Origin: Paracyclopina nana
Lineage: Eukaryota; Arthropoda; Copepoda; Cyclopoida; Cyclopettidae
DNA: 64,000 nt
Direction: 5' to 3'
Assembly: GCA_019096065.1 (NCBI GenBank)
Contig: JAGUCH010000004.1
Span: 8,370,001-8,434,000 of the forward strand
The translations under genes and the position numbers were made by a program. How positions within the stretch are numbered: the first letter of the stretch is position 1; each line of letters opens with the position of its first letter. This document shows, piece after piece, positions 50,242-59,995 of this stretch. A model generated the notes under the pieces. The model was not told where the DNA came from and did not search any database. It was given only the letters and a program-made list of their open reading frames with translations.

Positions 50242-50553
50242 TTACTTTCCCAGCTTCTGGACGGTCCACTCTTGCTGGCACAACGGGCAGCGGTTGCTCT
50301 GCTTGATCCACAAGCTCATGCAGCACTGGTGGAAGCTGTGGTTGCACTCGCCCCACACGACCACGCAGTCTTTGGCAGCCCTTGAGTCGGCCTTGGATTC
50401 AGCTTGACACCTCAAACAAGCGTCCATCACCTGGACGCGACAAATGGCACATGTGTCACATTCCACATCCCAGCTCCACATTGCAACAAGGTTGACTTTT
50501 TTTAAATTGAATAACTTCCCCTCGTCGGCCTCTTTGTTGCTTCCAGATGACAT
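50242..50553 (-). CDS. RNF7: RING-box protein 2 (SAG/Rbx2)
   Basis: RING subunit of cullin-5 and related E3 ligases that recruits the ubiquitin or NEDD8 E2. Single exon, 103 aa, close to the human length of 113. The core SWDVECDTCAICRVQVMD, then LRCQA, and WGECNHSFHQCCMS with CPLCQQEW contain all zinc ligands of the Rbx RING. It differs from Rbx1 by the SAG-type KLFNLKKVNLVAMW start. A five-residue expansion (near ADSRAAK) lies between LRCQA and DCVVVWGE. It is first in a tight same-strand series with ZNHIT2 and DPH1, so it may be the first cistron of a shared transcript. Confidence 0.98.
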   Translation of the reverse strand: MSSGSNKEADEGKLFNLKKVNLVAMWSWDVECDTCAICRVQVMDACLRCQAESKADSRAAKDCVVVWGECNHSFHQCCMSLWIKQSNRCPLCQQEWTVQKLGK

Positions 50554-50861
50554 GCTTCTTTCGCAAAGTTCTGCGCAGTGCGCCCCAATGAAAAGAAAAC
50601 AAATCAGCTATTGCAACGGACCGTATCCGTAAGTCGAGCCAATTTAAAGCCAGGGAACAGTGCGAAGAGAGCAATAAACAGATTGAATGAGTTGGCCTCT
50701 AGCGGTAACCAAAATTACCTTGTTTGTTTTTAATTTCCAAATGCTTCTCAGTTTATGCCTCTACCAGAAGCTCTATATTTATATAAGTAATGCTCATAGC
50801 ACTTCGTCGAGAGTTGCTTCAGGTTCTATGATATTTTGCACACGAAAAAATCTGTAAATTC

Positions 50862-50930
50862 AGTAGTACCAGGGATGATGCGTTTTGGTAGTACCAGGCA
50901 CGATCCGTAGTAGTACCAGGTAGTTGCTAC
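50862..50930 (+). repeat. Three direct repeats of GTAGTACCAGG
   Basis: Three copies of AGTAGTACCAGG-like units occur at 22-26 bp spacing (starting at about 50862, 50888 and 50909). Each is followed by a variable GATGAT/CGATCC/TAGTTG segment. This is a short degenerate tandem array upstream of RNF7. Confidence 0.7.
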
Positions 50931-50952
50931 TTTTTTCCCACCTACATTATAC

Positions 50953-51290
50953 TTTCCATGTGGTGCTTTTTTGACACTAAGTTACCAAAACTCGACACTA
51001 CAGTCAGTGCTAAATTTTCCAAGTTACCGAAATTTGTCACATCAAAGCACAGCACTACACAACACAAGTCAGATGGACAAAAGCATAAAAGTTTGTTTTT
51101 CATCAAGAGTTACCAGACTAAGCAGAAAGTCGATAAATGAAATGAGTTATGAAATAAAGTTTGTTTTGGTTGCTTGTTACATGTCCATCTGCCTGTCACT
51201 CCTTGACACTGTTACGCATTGCATAGCACACAGTTACCATTTTTTGACACTATCACTCATTTACTATTTTGTTGACACACCACATGGAAA
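50953..51290. mobile_element. Inverted-repeat element with TTTCCATGTGGTG ends, 338 bp
   Basis: The ends TTTCCATGTGGTG and CACCACATGGAAA are exact inverted repeats. Inside, TTTTTTGACACTA and GTTACC motifs recur several times in both orientations. No target site duplication was fixed and no coding frame is present. It is MITE-like and lies between RNF7 and EXOC5. Confidence 0.65.
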
Positions 51291-51554
51291 GGCTTGCTCA
51301 GTCATCAAGAAATGCCTTGATTTGCAGAAGTCTAGAGCAGCCTCTATGTTGCATCTTGAACGGCCTCCGACTTGAGCGACCTCATCTTCCAGACTTGAAC
51401 CTACTGCTCCGATCAGCGCTAAAGTAAGTGCCTGAAATTTGTTCTCTCACTTCATTTCGACTACTTAGGCGTTTTCTGCGCTAACAGTCATACGACATTC
51501 TGGTAACTCGGCAGTTGACACACTGAGAAGTCGGAGAGAGTGATTTTTAGGAAG

Positions 51555-53770
51555 ATGGGAGGCAAAGGAGTGGACTTGAGCCGCGAGCTCGAGCAAGGCT
51601 CCTTCGAGGCCAACGAGTTCGTGGAGAGGCTGGCGTGGCGGTCGTCGAGCAGCTCGGAGGACTTTGACGCTGGCCAGCTGCACGAAGCCTTCGTGAACGC
51701 CATCGCAGACCTGAGGCTGCTGCAGGCGCAGCAGGAGCGCAAGTGCCAGGGTCTGGAGCAAAAGTGCGCGGAGGAGGAGAGCGCTCACCGGAAGCGCGTG
51801 GCCGGTCTCCTCGAGCGCAACCGGCTCACGGCCTCGACGTACAAATCGCTCGACGAGAAGATCAACTCGGTGGCCACGAAGGTGGTGCACCTGGGCAACC
51901 AGCTGGAGAGCGTCAACACGCCGAGGTCGCGGGCTGTCGAGGCGCTCAAACTGATGCAGCACTTCGAGGAGTTCGTCGACGCCGAGTCATCGACGTCGCC
52001 CGCGTTCACGGACAAGTCGCGGCTGCACGAGGCGGCCGACATCATCCAGAAGCTGGCGCTGACTGCTCAAGAGCTGCCGAGCGACCGGCCCGAGTTTTTG
52101 GAGGCCAAGCGCCGCATCGAGGCCAAGTACGGCGAGGTGGAGTCGGCGCTGATCGAGGAGTTTGTCAAGTCGCACCGCTCCAACGACCGCCTCCGCATGA
52201 AGGACTTGGCCGTCATCCTGTCCAGCTTCAAGAGCTACAACGCCTGCGTCGACGCCTTCATCGAGCAGCAGGTGCAGCTCAAGCAGGGCCAGACCACCAA
52301 GAACATCTTCAAGGACACGCTGCCGCTCTGCGACGCCAGCTGGAAGGTGATCGAGGAGGTGTTCCCCAATCCGCAGCAGGTCATGGCCAAGCTCGTGCTC
52401 AACGTCTACCACAGCAGGCTGAAGGAGCACGTGGCCACCAGGCTGGCGGACAAGAACGCCGAGACCTACCTGACCAACCTCCACCTCCTCTACTCCTCCA
52501 CGACCAAGCTGACGAGCGAGCTCGCAAAGTTCAACCTGGGCAGCGATCACATGTTCCTACCCAACCTGGCCAAGACTATCTTCCGCTCCTACCTGGAGAC
52601 CTACATCAACATCGAGTGTCGCTTCCTCAACGACAAGTGCTCCACCATTCTGCAGCGTTATTACGAGAGGAAAGGCCACCAGAAAAAGGCCAACCTGAGC
52701 GGGGGCGCGGCCACGCTCCAGGACCTCAAGCGGGACTTCCACGGCTTCATCGCAAGCAAGGCCAACATCAACATCGACACCGCCGTCTCCTACGGCGGCG
52801 AGACGTTCCTCTCCGAGGAGGTGGCCATCAACATCCTCCAACTGACCAAAGAGGCCTTCAAGCGGTGCCAAGTGCTGTCGAACGCCAAAGACTTGGCGAG
52901 CAACGCCGTCGAGATTTTCGGCATCCTCCTCAGCTACCTGCTGCACGAGCACGTGGACTATGCTCTCGAGATCGGCCTCCACGGCATCCCGCTGCCCGAG
53001 AGCAAGAGCATGCCCGAGCTCTACTTTTTCGACGTGGTCGGCCAGACCAATGCCATCATTCACCTGTTTGAGAAGCAGTTCAGCGACAGCCTCGTGCCGC
53101 TCGTGGCCTCCACGCCCAAGCACTCGGATTGCGTGGCACGCAAGAAGAGCGAGCTTGAAGCTCTGGAGCACAAATTGGACGTGGGTCTGGACAGGTCGCT
53201 GAACGCCCTGGCAGGCTGGACCAAGATCATACTCTCGACCGAGCAAAGAAAGTCCGACTTCAACCCGCCGGTCCTAACCAAGGGGATGGCTCCGCCGCCC
53301 ACCACGTCGACAGTGGCCTGCAACAAGGTGGTCAAGTTTGTCAACTACCAGCAGGACAAGATCAAGGAGAGCATGGACGGCAAGAACATTGACATGGTGC
53401 TCTATGAACTAGGGATCCGCTTGCATCGCATCATCTACGATCACCTCCTGCAGTTCAGCTACAGCTCCGCTGGCGTCATGGCAGTCATCTGCGACGTTCA
53501 GGTACATTAGCTTCTATCCTTGATTAAACCCCGCTCAGTCAACATCATTTGTAGGAGTATCGGAGATGCACGGAGAAGTGGAAAGTGGCGGCGGTCAACT
53601 CGTTGTTCGACACCCTCCATGCCATGTGCAACTTGCTGATCCTGCCGCCAGAGAACCTCCGCGGAGCCACTCAGGGCGATCAGTTGGCCAACCTGGACCG
53701 AACCATTTTGGACAACTGGATCCAACTTCGCACCGACTACAAGCTCCTCAAGCTGGGCTCGTACATTTAA
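51555..53770 (+). CDS. EXOC5: Exocyst complex component 5 (Sec10)
   Basis: Subunit of the octameric exocyst that tethers secretory vesicles to the plasma membrane. Two exons, 51555-53501 and 53555-53770, with a 53-nt intron; 721 codons give 720 aa against about 708 in human. The start at 51555 is the first ATG (a GTG lies in frame 5 codons earlier). The N-terminal coiled-coil segment contains LERNRLTASTYKSLDEKIN and GNQLESVNTPRSRA, both typical of Sec10. The central and C-terminal helical CATCHR region follows, with KNIFKDTLPLCDASW, LPESKSMPELYFFDVV and LLQFSYSSAGVM. Exon 2 gives NSLFDTLHAMCNLLI and ends at LKLGSYI. It converges on CREBL2 with 69 nt between the stops. Confidence 0.98.
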
Positions 53771-53839
53771 GTCATTCCAGAATGTAATGTTATTGATTGA
53801 GAGTACACAATTGTGATAAACGTGAATATATACATTCTA

Positions 53840-54418
53840 CTAGTTCTTCTGCTGCAGCTCCTCGGCGAAGCTCTTGAGCAGAGCTGGCAGCTGCTCAGGC
53901 ATGCGGCCTTTGTCGAGCTCATGGCACCACTTCTGGTAGACCAGCAGCTCCTCCTTGAGCTTGATGTTGGCCTTCTCCCGCTCGAGAAGGAGGTCGTCGA
54001 GGTACTGATACCTCAGCTTCTTCCTCGCGCGACATTCTCGGGCGGACTGGCGGCTTCGCTCCAGCTTCGTTTTCATGTCACTTTTCAGCGCCTTTTGGCT
54101 TGGCTTGCGACCTCGCCGACCTTTGGTGCCACTGGAAGCTGAAGAGTTGTCTTGGGGCGAAACTCCGTACGACTCAGCTGTGGAGAGCCATGATGAACAG
54201 AGGAGCGAGAGCAAAGTTAAGCGAGTACCTGCGAGCGGCGATGACAAGTGGCTGCCAGCGTTAGACCTGTTCGACTGCTCAGTCTGGTTGATGAGCGCCT
54301 GCTGCTTCACGATCAACCGATCAAGTTGACCGAGGTCGAGCGTGTCGTTGGAGTCTTCCAAGGGCTCGGGTGAAAAGTCGAACAGGTCTTCGAAGTTCAC
54401 CGTGCCAACTGATTCCAT
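53840..54418 (-). CDS. CREBL2: bZIP transcription factor, CREBL2 / REPTOR-BP type
   Basis: Nuclear basic leucine zipper factor. In flies the relative partners REPTOR in the TORC1-starvation response; in mammals CREBL2 promotes adipogenesis and lipid metabolism. The core KLERSRQSARECRARKKLRY followed by QYLDDLLLEREKAN is almost identical to the CREBL2 basic region and zipper, preceded by GRRGRKPSQK, an AT-hook-like or nuclear localisation segment. A 51-nt in-frame segment (54228-54178) has a GT start and CTCTCCACAG end and is probably an intron; removing it leaves 175 aa. The acidic N-terminus (VNFEDLFDFSPEPLEDSND) is longer than in human CREBL2 (120 aa) and looks like an activation domain. 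The promoter is shared with the OTUB gene. Confidence 0.94.
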   Translation of the reverse strand: MESVGTVNFEDLFDFSPEPLEDSNDTLDLGQLDRLIVKQQALINQTEQSNRSNAGSHLSSPLAGTRLTLLSLLCSSWLSTAESYGVSPQDNSSASSGTKGRRGRKPSQKALKSDMKTKLERSRQSARECRARKKLRYQYLDDLLLEREKANIKLKEELLVYQKWCHELDKGRMPEQLPALLKSFAEELQQKN

Positions 54419-54692
54419 GTAAGAAACGCGAAGATAAAAAAGTCGTGCGAGTGAAAAGCAGAAATTGCGTCGTAACTTGGCCGAGTTGCTGGAACAACAG
54501 CGTCAGCTGACGCGATATTCTTCTCGACGAGAGTTTTTGCGTCACTGCGACTTTGACACCTACTTGACGGCCAGTCAAGTTGAAAAAACGCCACATTTAA
54601 AGTGGTGACTTTTTGAGTCATCTGGTAACGCTTTGCCTATTACATATTGCTTTGAAAACGGCACTTCATCACGTTTCACAACAAAAAGGAAA
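54419..54692. promoter_or_regulatory. Bidirectional promoter CREBL2 / OTUB with CRE-like palindrome
   Basis: The 274 bp between divergent start codons include a perfect 14-bp palindrome GCGTCAGCTGACGC at 54500-54513. It is made of two CRE half-sites (CGTCA/TGACG) separated by GC. A further TGCGTCA lies about 30 bp downstream. Such sites suit bZIP factors, possibly the adjacent CREBL2 product itself (inference). Confidence 0.5.
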
Positions 54693-55572
54693 ATGAGTGA
54701 AAATAACGATGATCTGATCCTGAAACAAAAGGAGGCAATTGAGAAGGAGATCCAAGCGTCGCACAAGCTCGTCGGTGATCTCGAGCAAGTTCAAGTGCTC
54801 GAAGAGCAATTCGCAGGCGACGCCACCTTTTTGACCAACGCCCGTCAACTTCAGGCCAAATACGGCGAACTGCGGCGAACGCGACCCGACGGCAACTGCA
54901 TGTATCGAGCCGTGGCCTTCGCACAATTCGAGCGGATCATCCATGATGCGGCCGAGGCCGAAAGGTTCAAAGGCCTCGTGCAGCTAGCCAAAGAGGAGAT
55001 GGTCAAGCTCAACTTCCCCGTGTTCACCATGGAGGATTTCTGCGACAACTTTGTCGAGCAGATCAACACCGTTAGTCAGCCTTCAGGGAGCCAGGAGAAA
55101 AAGTAGAAAGCCATTTACTAGCTCCTTTTTATGATGACGCTATAAATTCTTGCAGATTAGAAGAATTGTTGGAAGTGTTCAATGACGAAGGCCAGTCCAA
55201 CTACTTGGTGGCCTTCATGAGACTGCTGACTTCAATGCAAATAAAAAAGGAGGCCGATCTCTACATCAACTATCTCGATGGCGATCTCGATGTGAGCGAC
55301 TTTTGCGCCCTTGAAGTCGAGCCCATGTTCAAAGAGTCCGACATAGTCCATATTCACGCTTTGAGCAAGGTAAATGGCCCGTATTTTTCGCTATTGCTTC
55401 CATTCACGATGCTTTTCGTTCTCAGGCCATGGATGTGATTGTCAGAGTCGTGTATCTTGACCGCAGTGTGAAGGACGACATTTCTGTTCATGACTTTCCC
55501 GAAGAGTCCAAGCCGCCCATTATTCATCTTTTGTACAGGCCAGGCCACTACGATCTGCTATACGTAAAATAA
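54693..55572 (+). CDS. OTUB1: Otubain-type deubiquitinase (OTUB1-like)
   Basis: OTU-family cysteine protease that cleaves Lys48-linked ubiquitin and can inhibit E2 enzymes. Three exons: 54693-55102, 55156-55369 and 55426-55572, with introns of 53 and 56 nt; 771 nt, 256 aa. The start is the ATG giving MSENNDD; an earlier in-frame non-ATG codon is ignored. Catalytic TRPDGNCMYRA gives D66 and C69; the catalytic His is H249 in YRPGHYDLL. FTMEDFCDNF and EVEPMFKESD are typical. The N-terminal 50 residues form a long helix as in OTUB1, where that region carries the E2-inhibiting and ubiquitin-binding function; OTUB2 lacks it. AATAAA (55568-55573) overlaps the stop codon, implying a very short 3' UTR. 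Confidence 0.95.
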
Positions 55573-56000
55573 ACTCCTTTCATCGCTCGTTCCTGTCGGG
55601 AAAATCTGCTGACATAACATGATGAGAATTTTAGCACTATGAAGTGCAAAACGAAGGCTCTTGAGGCGCTCGCAGAGCAACAAAAAGCTACGAGAGCGTT
55701 ACACAATAAGCTCAGAATCTGACTGGAGTTGGTTGAATTTGCCTCACATTTGGAAAAATAGATGGCGTTAGTAAAAGACATCCAAAGCGTGCACGTTCAA
55801 AGTAGCCCATTTTTCTGATGACATTACAGTCTTCATTATGAACAGGAAACAAAACCATTTTTTATTTTCCAGGGAACTCCAAGCCATGTAAGCCACTAAA
55901 ACAAAGCTTGTAACATTTATGATAGTTCATGGAATCATTTGGCATGGCTCTTTGTGGAATTTCATGCAAGTCAAAGAATTCCTATCCATTAGCCACATCG
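55573..56000. other. Non-coding between OTUB and the LTR element
   Basis: No gene seen. It contains the OTUB 3' end and possibly the outer part of the retrotransposon 3' LTR, whose end cannot be fixed without the partner LTR. A CTCF-core-like string (AATAGATGGCG) lies near 55761. Confidence 0.4.
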
Positions 56001-56387
56001 TAACCAGGAACTTATCTTCCCCATGACAGAGCATATTGCAGCTTAAAATCAGCCTTAAACTTAGTTATTTTGGCATCTGAAGAAACCAGACTGTTCTCGT
56101 CTCGCAGAATCGAAGGTGGAAAGGCCGGGACCGGGTCCACGGATGGTGGAGACGAGCTGAGGTCGGCCTCCGTATGCAAGGGCGATGATGGAGGCCGGAT
56201 GGATGGAATGATGTAGATCACTGAATAAAACTATGTGAATCAGAATGCGGTGTAGTGGTCGTTTATTCAGACTTTTCGCGAGAAAATCTAAATAACAACT
56301 AACGTCAATTTGTTGATTTTTACAGAGTTTGTTTACAATCGGAACATTTCGGTATTAGCAAAACGCAACCTCGTAAAGAGATATACA
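56001..56387 (-). repeat. Probable 3' LTR (end not fixed) of the BEL/Pao element
   Basis: Reading on the minus strand, the ORF3 stop is followed by about 145 nt, then the purine tract CCGGGGGGA, then C and TGTATATC. This is the expected layout of a polypurine tract directly followed by an LTR starting TG. About 120 nt into the candidate LTR lies AATAAA (56267-56262), a poly(A) signal in the right orientation. The downstream boundary (a CA end and target duplication) cannot be determined because the 5' LTR is beyond the window. Boundaries here are approximate. Confidence 0.45.
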
Positions 56388-56388
56388 G

Positions 56389-56397
56389 TCCCCCCGG
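56389..56397 (-). promoter_or_regulatory. Polypurine tract (plus-strand primer site)
   Basis: CCGGGGGGA on the minus strand lies immediately before the candidate LTR start. It is the likely primer for plus-strand DNA synthesis of the retrotransposon. Confidence 0.5.
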
Positions 56398-56543
56398 TAA
56401 GTTTTGGCTTTTTTGTCGAAATGCAGTGTTAATTCTGAAATACAGTGTTAATTTTTAGATGATAGGTAGACATTTTCACAGATCAATATTAAACTATCCA
56501 GAAATTATTCATATTTATTTGCTTGGTTGACATTTTGGTTGCT

Positions 56544-59500
56544 TCAGCGGTCGCCAATGCGCCTGAACTCGAACGTGGTCCCCCTCTTCACCATTTTCAG
56601 CCGCAGATCCCGATCCAATGTCATCACGGCGATGCAGTGCAAGTGGGCGGTCACCCGTCGTAGTACGTGAAGTTGGACCAAGTTGTACTTTTCATGATCC
56701 TTTGGCCTGTGCCCCAATTGGCCGCACTCGCTGCACCTCTCGAGCATCAATGGGCATGCCCCAATTGTGTGATCATTTTCGAGACATGTGGGCAATGTGC
56801 ATCCCTCTTTTCTGTTGCAGTTCTCCACTTTGTGCCCGTTGTGGCCGCAAACAGTGCATGGGTGAGGCGTTTCTACAGCGTACGACTTTTGGACGTCCTT
56901 AAATGGAAGCAGCAGTGACGTAACCCTGTCTTGCAGCGTGTCTATTTCGTCCTGGTCCATCCAATCCTTGATGCTGCTCCCAACTTCGCATTCCCATTGG
57001 GTGATATCTACGTCCGTGACCATATTGAGGGCGCTCCTGTCAAATTGGAACTCCATTCCGAACTTGGCGAAGTTATCGCAGGTCTCGCGGTGATTGTTGT
57101 AGTAGTGATACGTCTGCATTAGTGGCCTTAGCGACCTTTCGTCAGCTTGCTCCGGACAATTTTCGTCCAGTAGCAAGCCTTCGAAGTATCGCACAGTTTT
57201 CCCGCTCACCTCGATTGGCCTGTTCATGTACATGGAGACAAGATACATCATTATACCTCTTACGCAGCTGTCCTGGGTCATTCCGTTTTGCATTGCCAGT
57301 TTTGCAGCCGTGAACTCCAGCAGTGCGAACGGCGTGAACTGATCTTCTCTGTCGTAATAGAGGGTGCTTGGTAGATACTTGTCAACTGCCATAGCCCGAT
57401 GCTCCTTCTTCCAAAACGGCTGCTTAATTGTGGTTTTGACACCTAGGATCTTGATGGCCGCATTTTTTGAGGACGGAGGTTGCTGCTTTTCCCAAGACGG
57501 CTTGAGCAGCACCACTAGATGTCTTGCGTCCATCCAATTCCTGATTTTGATCCCCACTCTTGCGAATTTTGGGATGTCTTCATACACACTGAAGCCCATC
57601 TTGCATATTGTCTCATCTTCCAGCAATTGCTTAATTTTCTTTGGGATCTCCTTCCCGAGCAGGCTGTGTCCCACGTACATGACTCTGACACCTGCACCGA
57701 CTCCGTTGCTCGCGCCAAAGTGGGCATATGCAAACGTGGTGCTTTCTTGTCCTATGGTTACAGGTTTTTGACAGTGGTAAGTTACCTTGTAATCTTCGGA
57801 TAGCCCTTCGGTGTCGAATGTCATGAGCCTCGTTTTCTTGATTTCCTTATAAAATCCGCTTCGTTCAAGCACCGCGTCGAACTCCTCAACATGTTCGAAG
57901 CAATATTCGCTTTCGGCATCTTCTACCAGTCCATGCATGATTGTCTTGCCTCTGCCTGGAGTTTCGAGGTCGTAGACCGTGCCACGAGACATTTTTGCCC
58001 TTTTCATCGCATGAGCAACTGACAAGTAGGGGTAGCTTCCCTTCTTCCTATCCACGCAATCTTTTTCTTCGAATGGAGTCGATGCTTGGCAGAGTGTCCT
58101 TGTGCATTGTTTGTCGCCGAACTTTTCTGGGTCGACTGGCTTGTAGAGGGCTCCGACGATTGTTTCTGGGCAGCCTTCTTTGACGACTCTTTTTGCATCT
58201 CTATCGAATCCAGGCACGTCTATTTCTTTTGCGGGTAATTTTCTTGACAGTGCTCTCATGTCGCAGTAGCTCTCATCACCCGTAATCTCCGTGAGCCTTT
58301 GTGCTGCCCACTCGTCCTCCATTCCTGCCGGTATGTAGTTGGTGTGGTCTGATGGTGCTGCTGACGACATCCTGGATGACTTCCTTGAGGAGGTGGCCTC
58401 GCTCTTGACGTCATCCGTTTCCATGGGCTCCTCGCCACTTGTGCTGGCCGGGCACTTTTGTCCCAGTCCAGCTTCAGCGGCTATTGCTTCTTCTGTCTGG
58501 GACTCATTGTCCTTGGCCTCGCTCGTTGCCTGGATGGCCTCGTCTTTTACGATTGCGACCTCGGTTGCTCTTCCCGCGGCCTCGCCAGTGAGCTTTACTA
58601 GCTCCAACAGCTTCTTCTCGGTGGCCTCGGTGTAGAAAGCAACTCCCTTTGGCAAGTTGGCGATCGACTGGATTTGCTCGTCTGTCATAATCTCTCCAGA
58701 TCTTGCGAGCTTGATTTTTGAGGCCATTGGTCCCGTCTGGATCACCCTGGTCATCATTGGGATGGAGGCCGCCCCTCTGCCTTGTTCTAAGGCGATGAAG
58801 ACTTGTTCGTCGGACATCTTGTGGTCCCAGCAGTTTTTGACCACGCCCTCCAGCATCTTCCTCTGCTGCTCGAATTGTATTTGATCGATGGCTTGCAGCA
58901 TTGGTAGCTCTTTCAGCTCTCCATATTTGTCCATGATCTTCGCAAGCTGAGGGCCGTGGGAGACTGCCATTGCGAAGTTTGGTCGCAGCGGCATTGACAG
59001 CATTTGCGCACGCCTAAGAGCTTTAAATTGATCATTTCTCTGAGCTTTATACCTCGATTTGGCGTTGCGCTCGTCTCCCTCTTTCTTGGGCCCGTAGTTG
59101 TGGGTGCTTCCAAGGATCAAGGTGCCGGGGTCGCAGTAGCTGTTCTCCATCATGTCCTTGAGTTGGGCCGGGTCATCTTCGTTGTAGACGACGATTCTGG
59201 GGATTTTTGTTTTTTCTGCCCAGACTTTCTTGATGCTCTCCATGTCGTACGGCTTCACATTTTGGATGAGGTCGATCTTCCATGGCTCCTCGTCCTCGAT
59301 CACCACCCTCCTTGCCGGAGATGATCCGCCGAGCACAATTTGCTCAGTCGTATCATTCAGGCTGGAGACTGATGAGTCCACGGTCTTCTTGGCGCTCCGT
59401 GATGGGCCCGGCTGCGGTGAGGCTGGTGTTGATTGCCGTTTTGGGGGCCCTAGTCGATCCTTGATGTCCTTCTTCTCGACTTTTGGAGTGCTCGCGGTCC

Positions 59501-59672
59501 TCGACGTGGATGCTTGGATTTCGCGTCCCCGTTTGATCACGGCCTCTTCTTCTTCCGTTTTTGGCTTCTTCGCCGCACTACTGCGAGACCTCGTCCTCTC
59601 CTTCTGCTTTTCCCTCTCGCGGTCTCGGTCGCGTTCGCGGCTGCGGTCTCGCTTGGACTTTCTATCGGACAT
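56544..59672 (-). CDS. Retrotransposon ORF3: SR-rich, DEDDy exonuclease-like, zinc-knuckle protein
   Basis: The third open frame of the BEL/Pao element, in the env position after pol. From ATG 59672 it encodes 1042 aa; the frame stays open upstream to overlap the pol 3' end by about 145 nt. The N-terminus is an Arg/Ser/Asp run (RDRSRERDRDRERE), as in SR proteins. Long helical segments follow. Around residues 615-800 a 3'-5' exonuclease-like domain shows LMTFDTEG (D620, E622), MGFSVYEDIPKF (D699) and YYDRED (Y773, D777), which fits the DEDDy pattern. From about 939 come three zinc knuckles: CTVCGHNGHKVENC, then CTLPTC-x4-H-x4-C, then CSECGQLGH with a final His. From memory, DEDDy ORF3s are known in bdelloid rotifer LTR elements. 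Function in the element is unknown. Confidence 0.8.
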   Translation of the reverse strand: MSDRKSKRDRSRERDRDREREKQKERTRSRSSAAKKPKTEEEEAVIKRGREIQASTSRTASTPKVEKKDIKDRLGPPKRQSTPASPQPGPSRSAKKTVDSSVSSLNDTTEQIVLGGSSPARRVVIEDEEPWKIDLIQNVKPYDMESIKKVWAEKTKIPRIVVYNEDDPAQLKDMMENSYCDPGTLILGSTHNYGPKKEGDERNAKSRYKAQRNDQFKALRRAQMLSMPLRPNFAMAVSHGPQLAKIMDKYGELKELPMLQAIDQIQFEQQRKMLEGVVKNCWDHKMSDEQVFIALEQGRGAASIPMMTRVIQTGPMASKIKLARSGEIMTDEQIQSIANLPKGVAFYTEATEKKLLELVKLTGEAAGRATEVAIVKDEAIQATSEAKDNESQTEEAIAAEAGLGQKCPASTSGEEPMETDDVKSEATSSRKSSRMSSAAPSDHTNYIPAGMEDEWAAQRLTEITGDESYCDMRALSRKLPAKEIDVPGFDRDAKRVVKEGCPETIVGALYKPVDPEKFGDKQCTRTLCQASTPFEEKDCVDRKKGSYPYLSVAHAMKRAKMSRGTVYDLETPGRGKTIMHGLVEDAESEYCFEHVEEFDAVLERSGFYKEIKKTRLMTFDTEGLSEDYKVTYHCQKPVTIGQESTTFAYAHFGASNGVGAGVRVMYVGHSLLGKEIPKKIKQLLEDETICKMGFSVYEDIPKFARVGIKIRNWMDARHLVVLLKPSWEKQQPPSSKNAAIKILGVKTTIKQPFWKKEHRAMAVDKYLPSTLYYDREDQFTPFALLEFTAAKLAMQNGMTQDSCVRGIMMYLVSMYMNRPIEVSGKTVRYFEGLLLDENCPEQADERSLRPLMQTYHYYNNHRETCDNFAKFGMEFQFDRSALNMVTDVDITQWECEVGSSIKDWMDQDEIDTLQDRVTSLLLPFKDVQKSYAVETPHPCTVCGHNGHKVENCNRKEGCTLPTCLENDHTIGACPLMLERCSECGQLGHRPKDHEKYNLVQLHVLRRVTAHLHCIAVMTLDRDLRLKMVKRGTTFEFRRIGDR

Positions 59673-59995
59673 TTTCTTTCGATCGAACAATGTTTTCGCT
59701 AGGTCGAACTCGGCGGAAATGAGACGAGATTTTAACCCGGTTTGTTTTGACGAGTTTTTCTGCATTTTCTCAGTTTCCGTTAGGTTTCGTGCGCGCGCGC
59801 CAATTTTCCGCGAGTACATCATAAATTTTATTTTTATTTTTCTAATAATCGAAATGGCTCCAGTTATCATTGTTGTTGTGATTTTCTTCAGAAGTTCTTT
59901 TCTTGGTTTTTGTTGTGGTTGTGGTTGTAGGTGTGGATGTGGTTGTGGTTGTTGGTGATTTTGCATGGCTAGCTTTTTTCGGCGTTGGTGATGGG

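Larger units (their letters stand above)
50554..51554. other. Divergent flank RNF7 / EXOC5
   Basis: This holds the promoters of RNF7 (minus) and EXOC5 (plus), the short direct repeats at 50862-50930 and the inverted-repeat element at 50953-51290. A CTCF-core-like string (CCGCTAGAGGCC on the minus strand) lies at about 50697-50708. No additional gene seen. Confidence 0.5.

Noticed and set aside
51743-53071. 442-codon frame within EXOC5 in another phase
   Set aside because: Arg/Gly/Pro/Gln-rich translation typical of an out-of-phase read of a GC-rich exon.
56012-56221. 69-codon frame inside the candidate LTR
   Set aside because: Pro/Ser-rich short frame with no known counterpart; LTRs are normally non-coding and the 5' gag start lies elsewhere.
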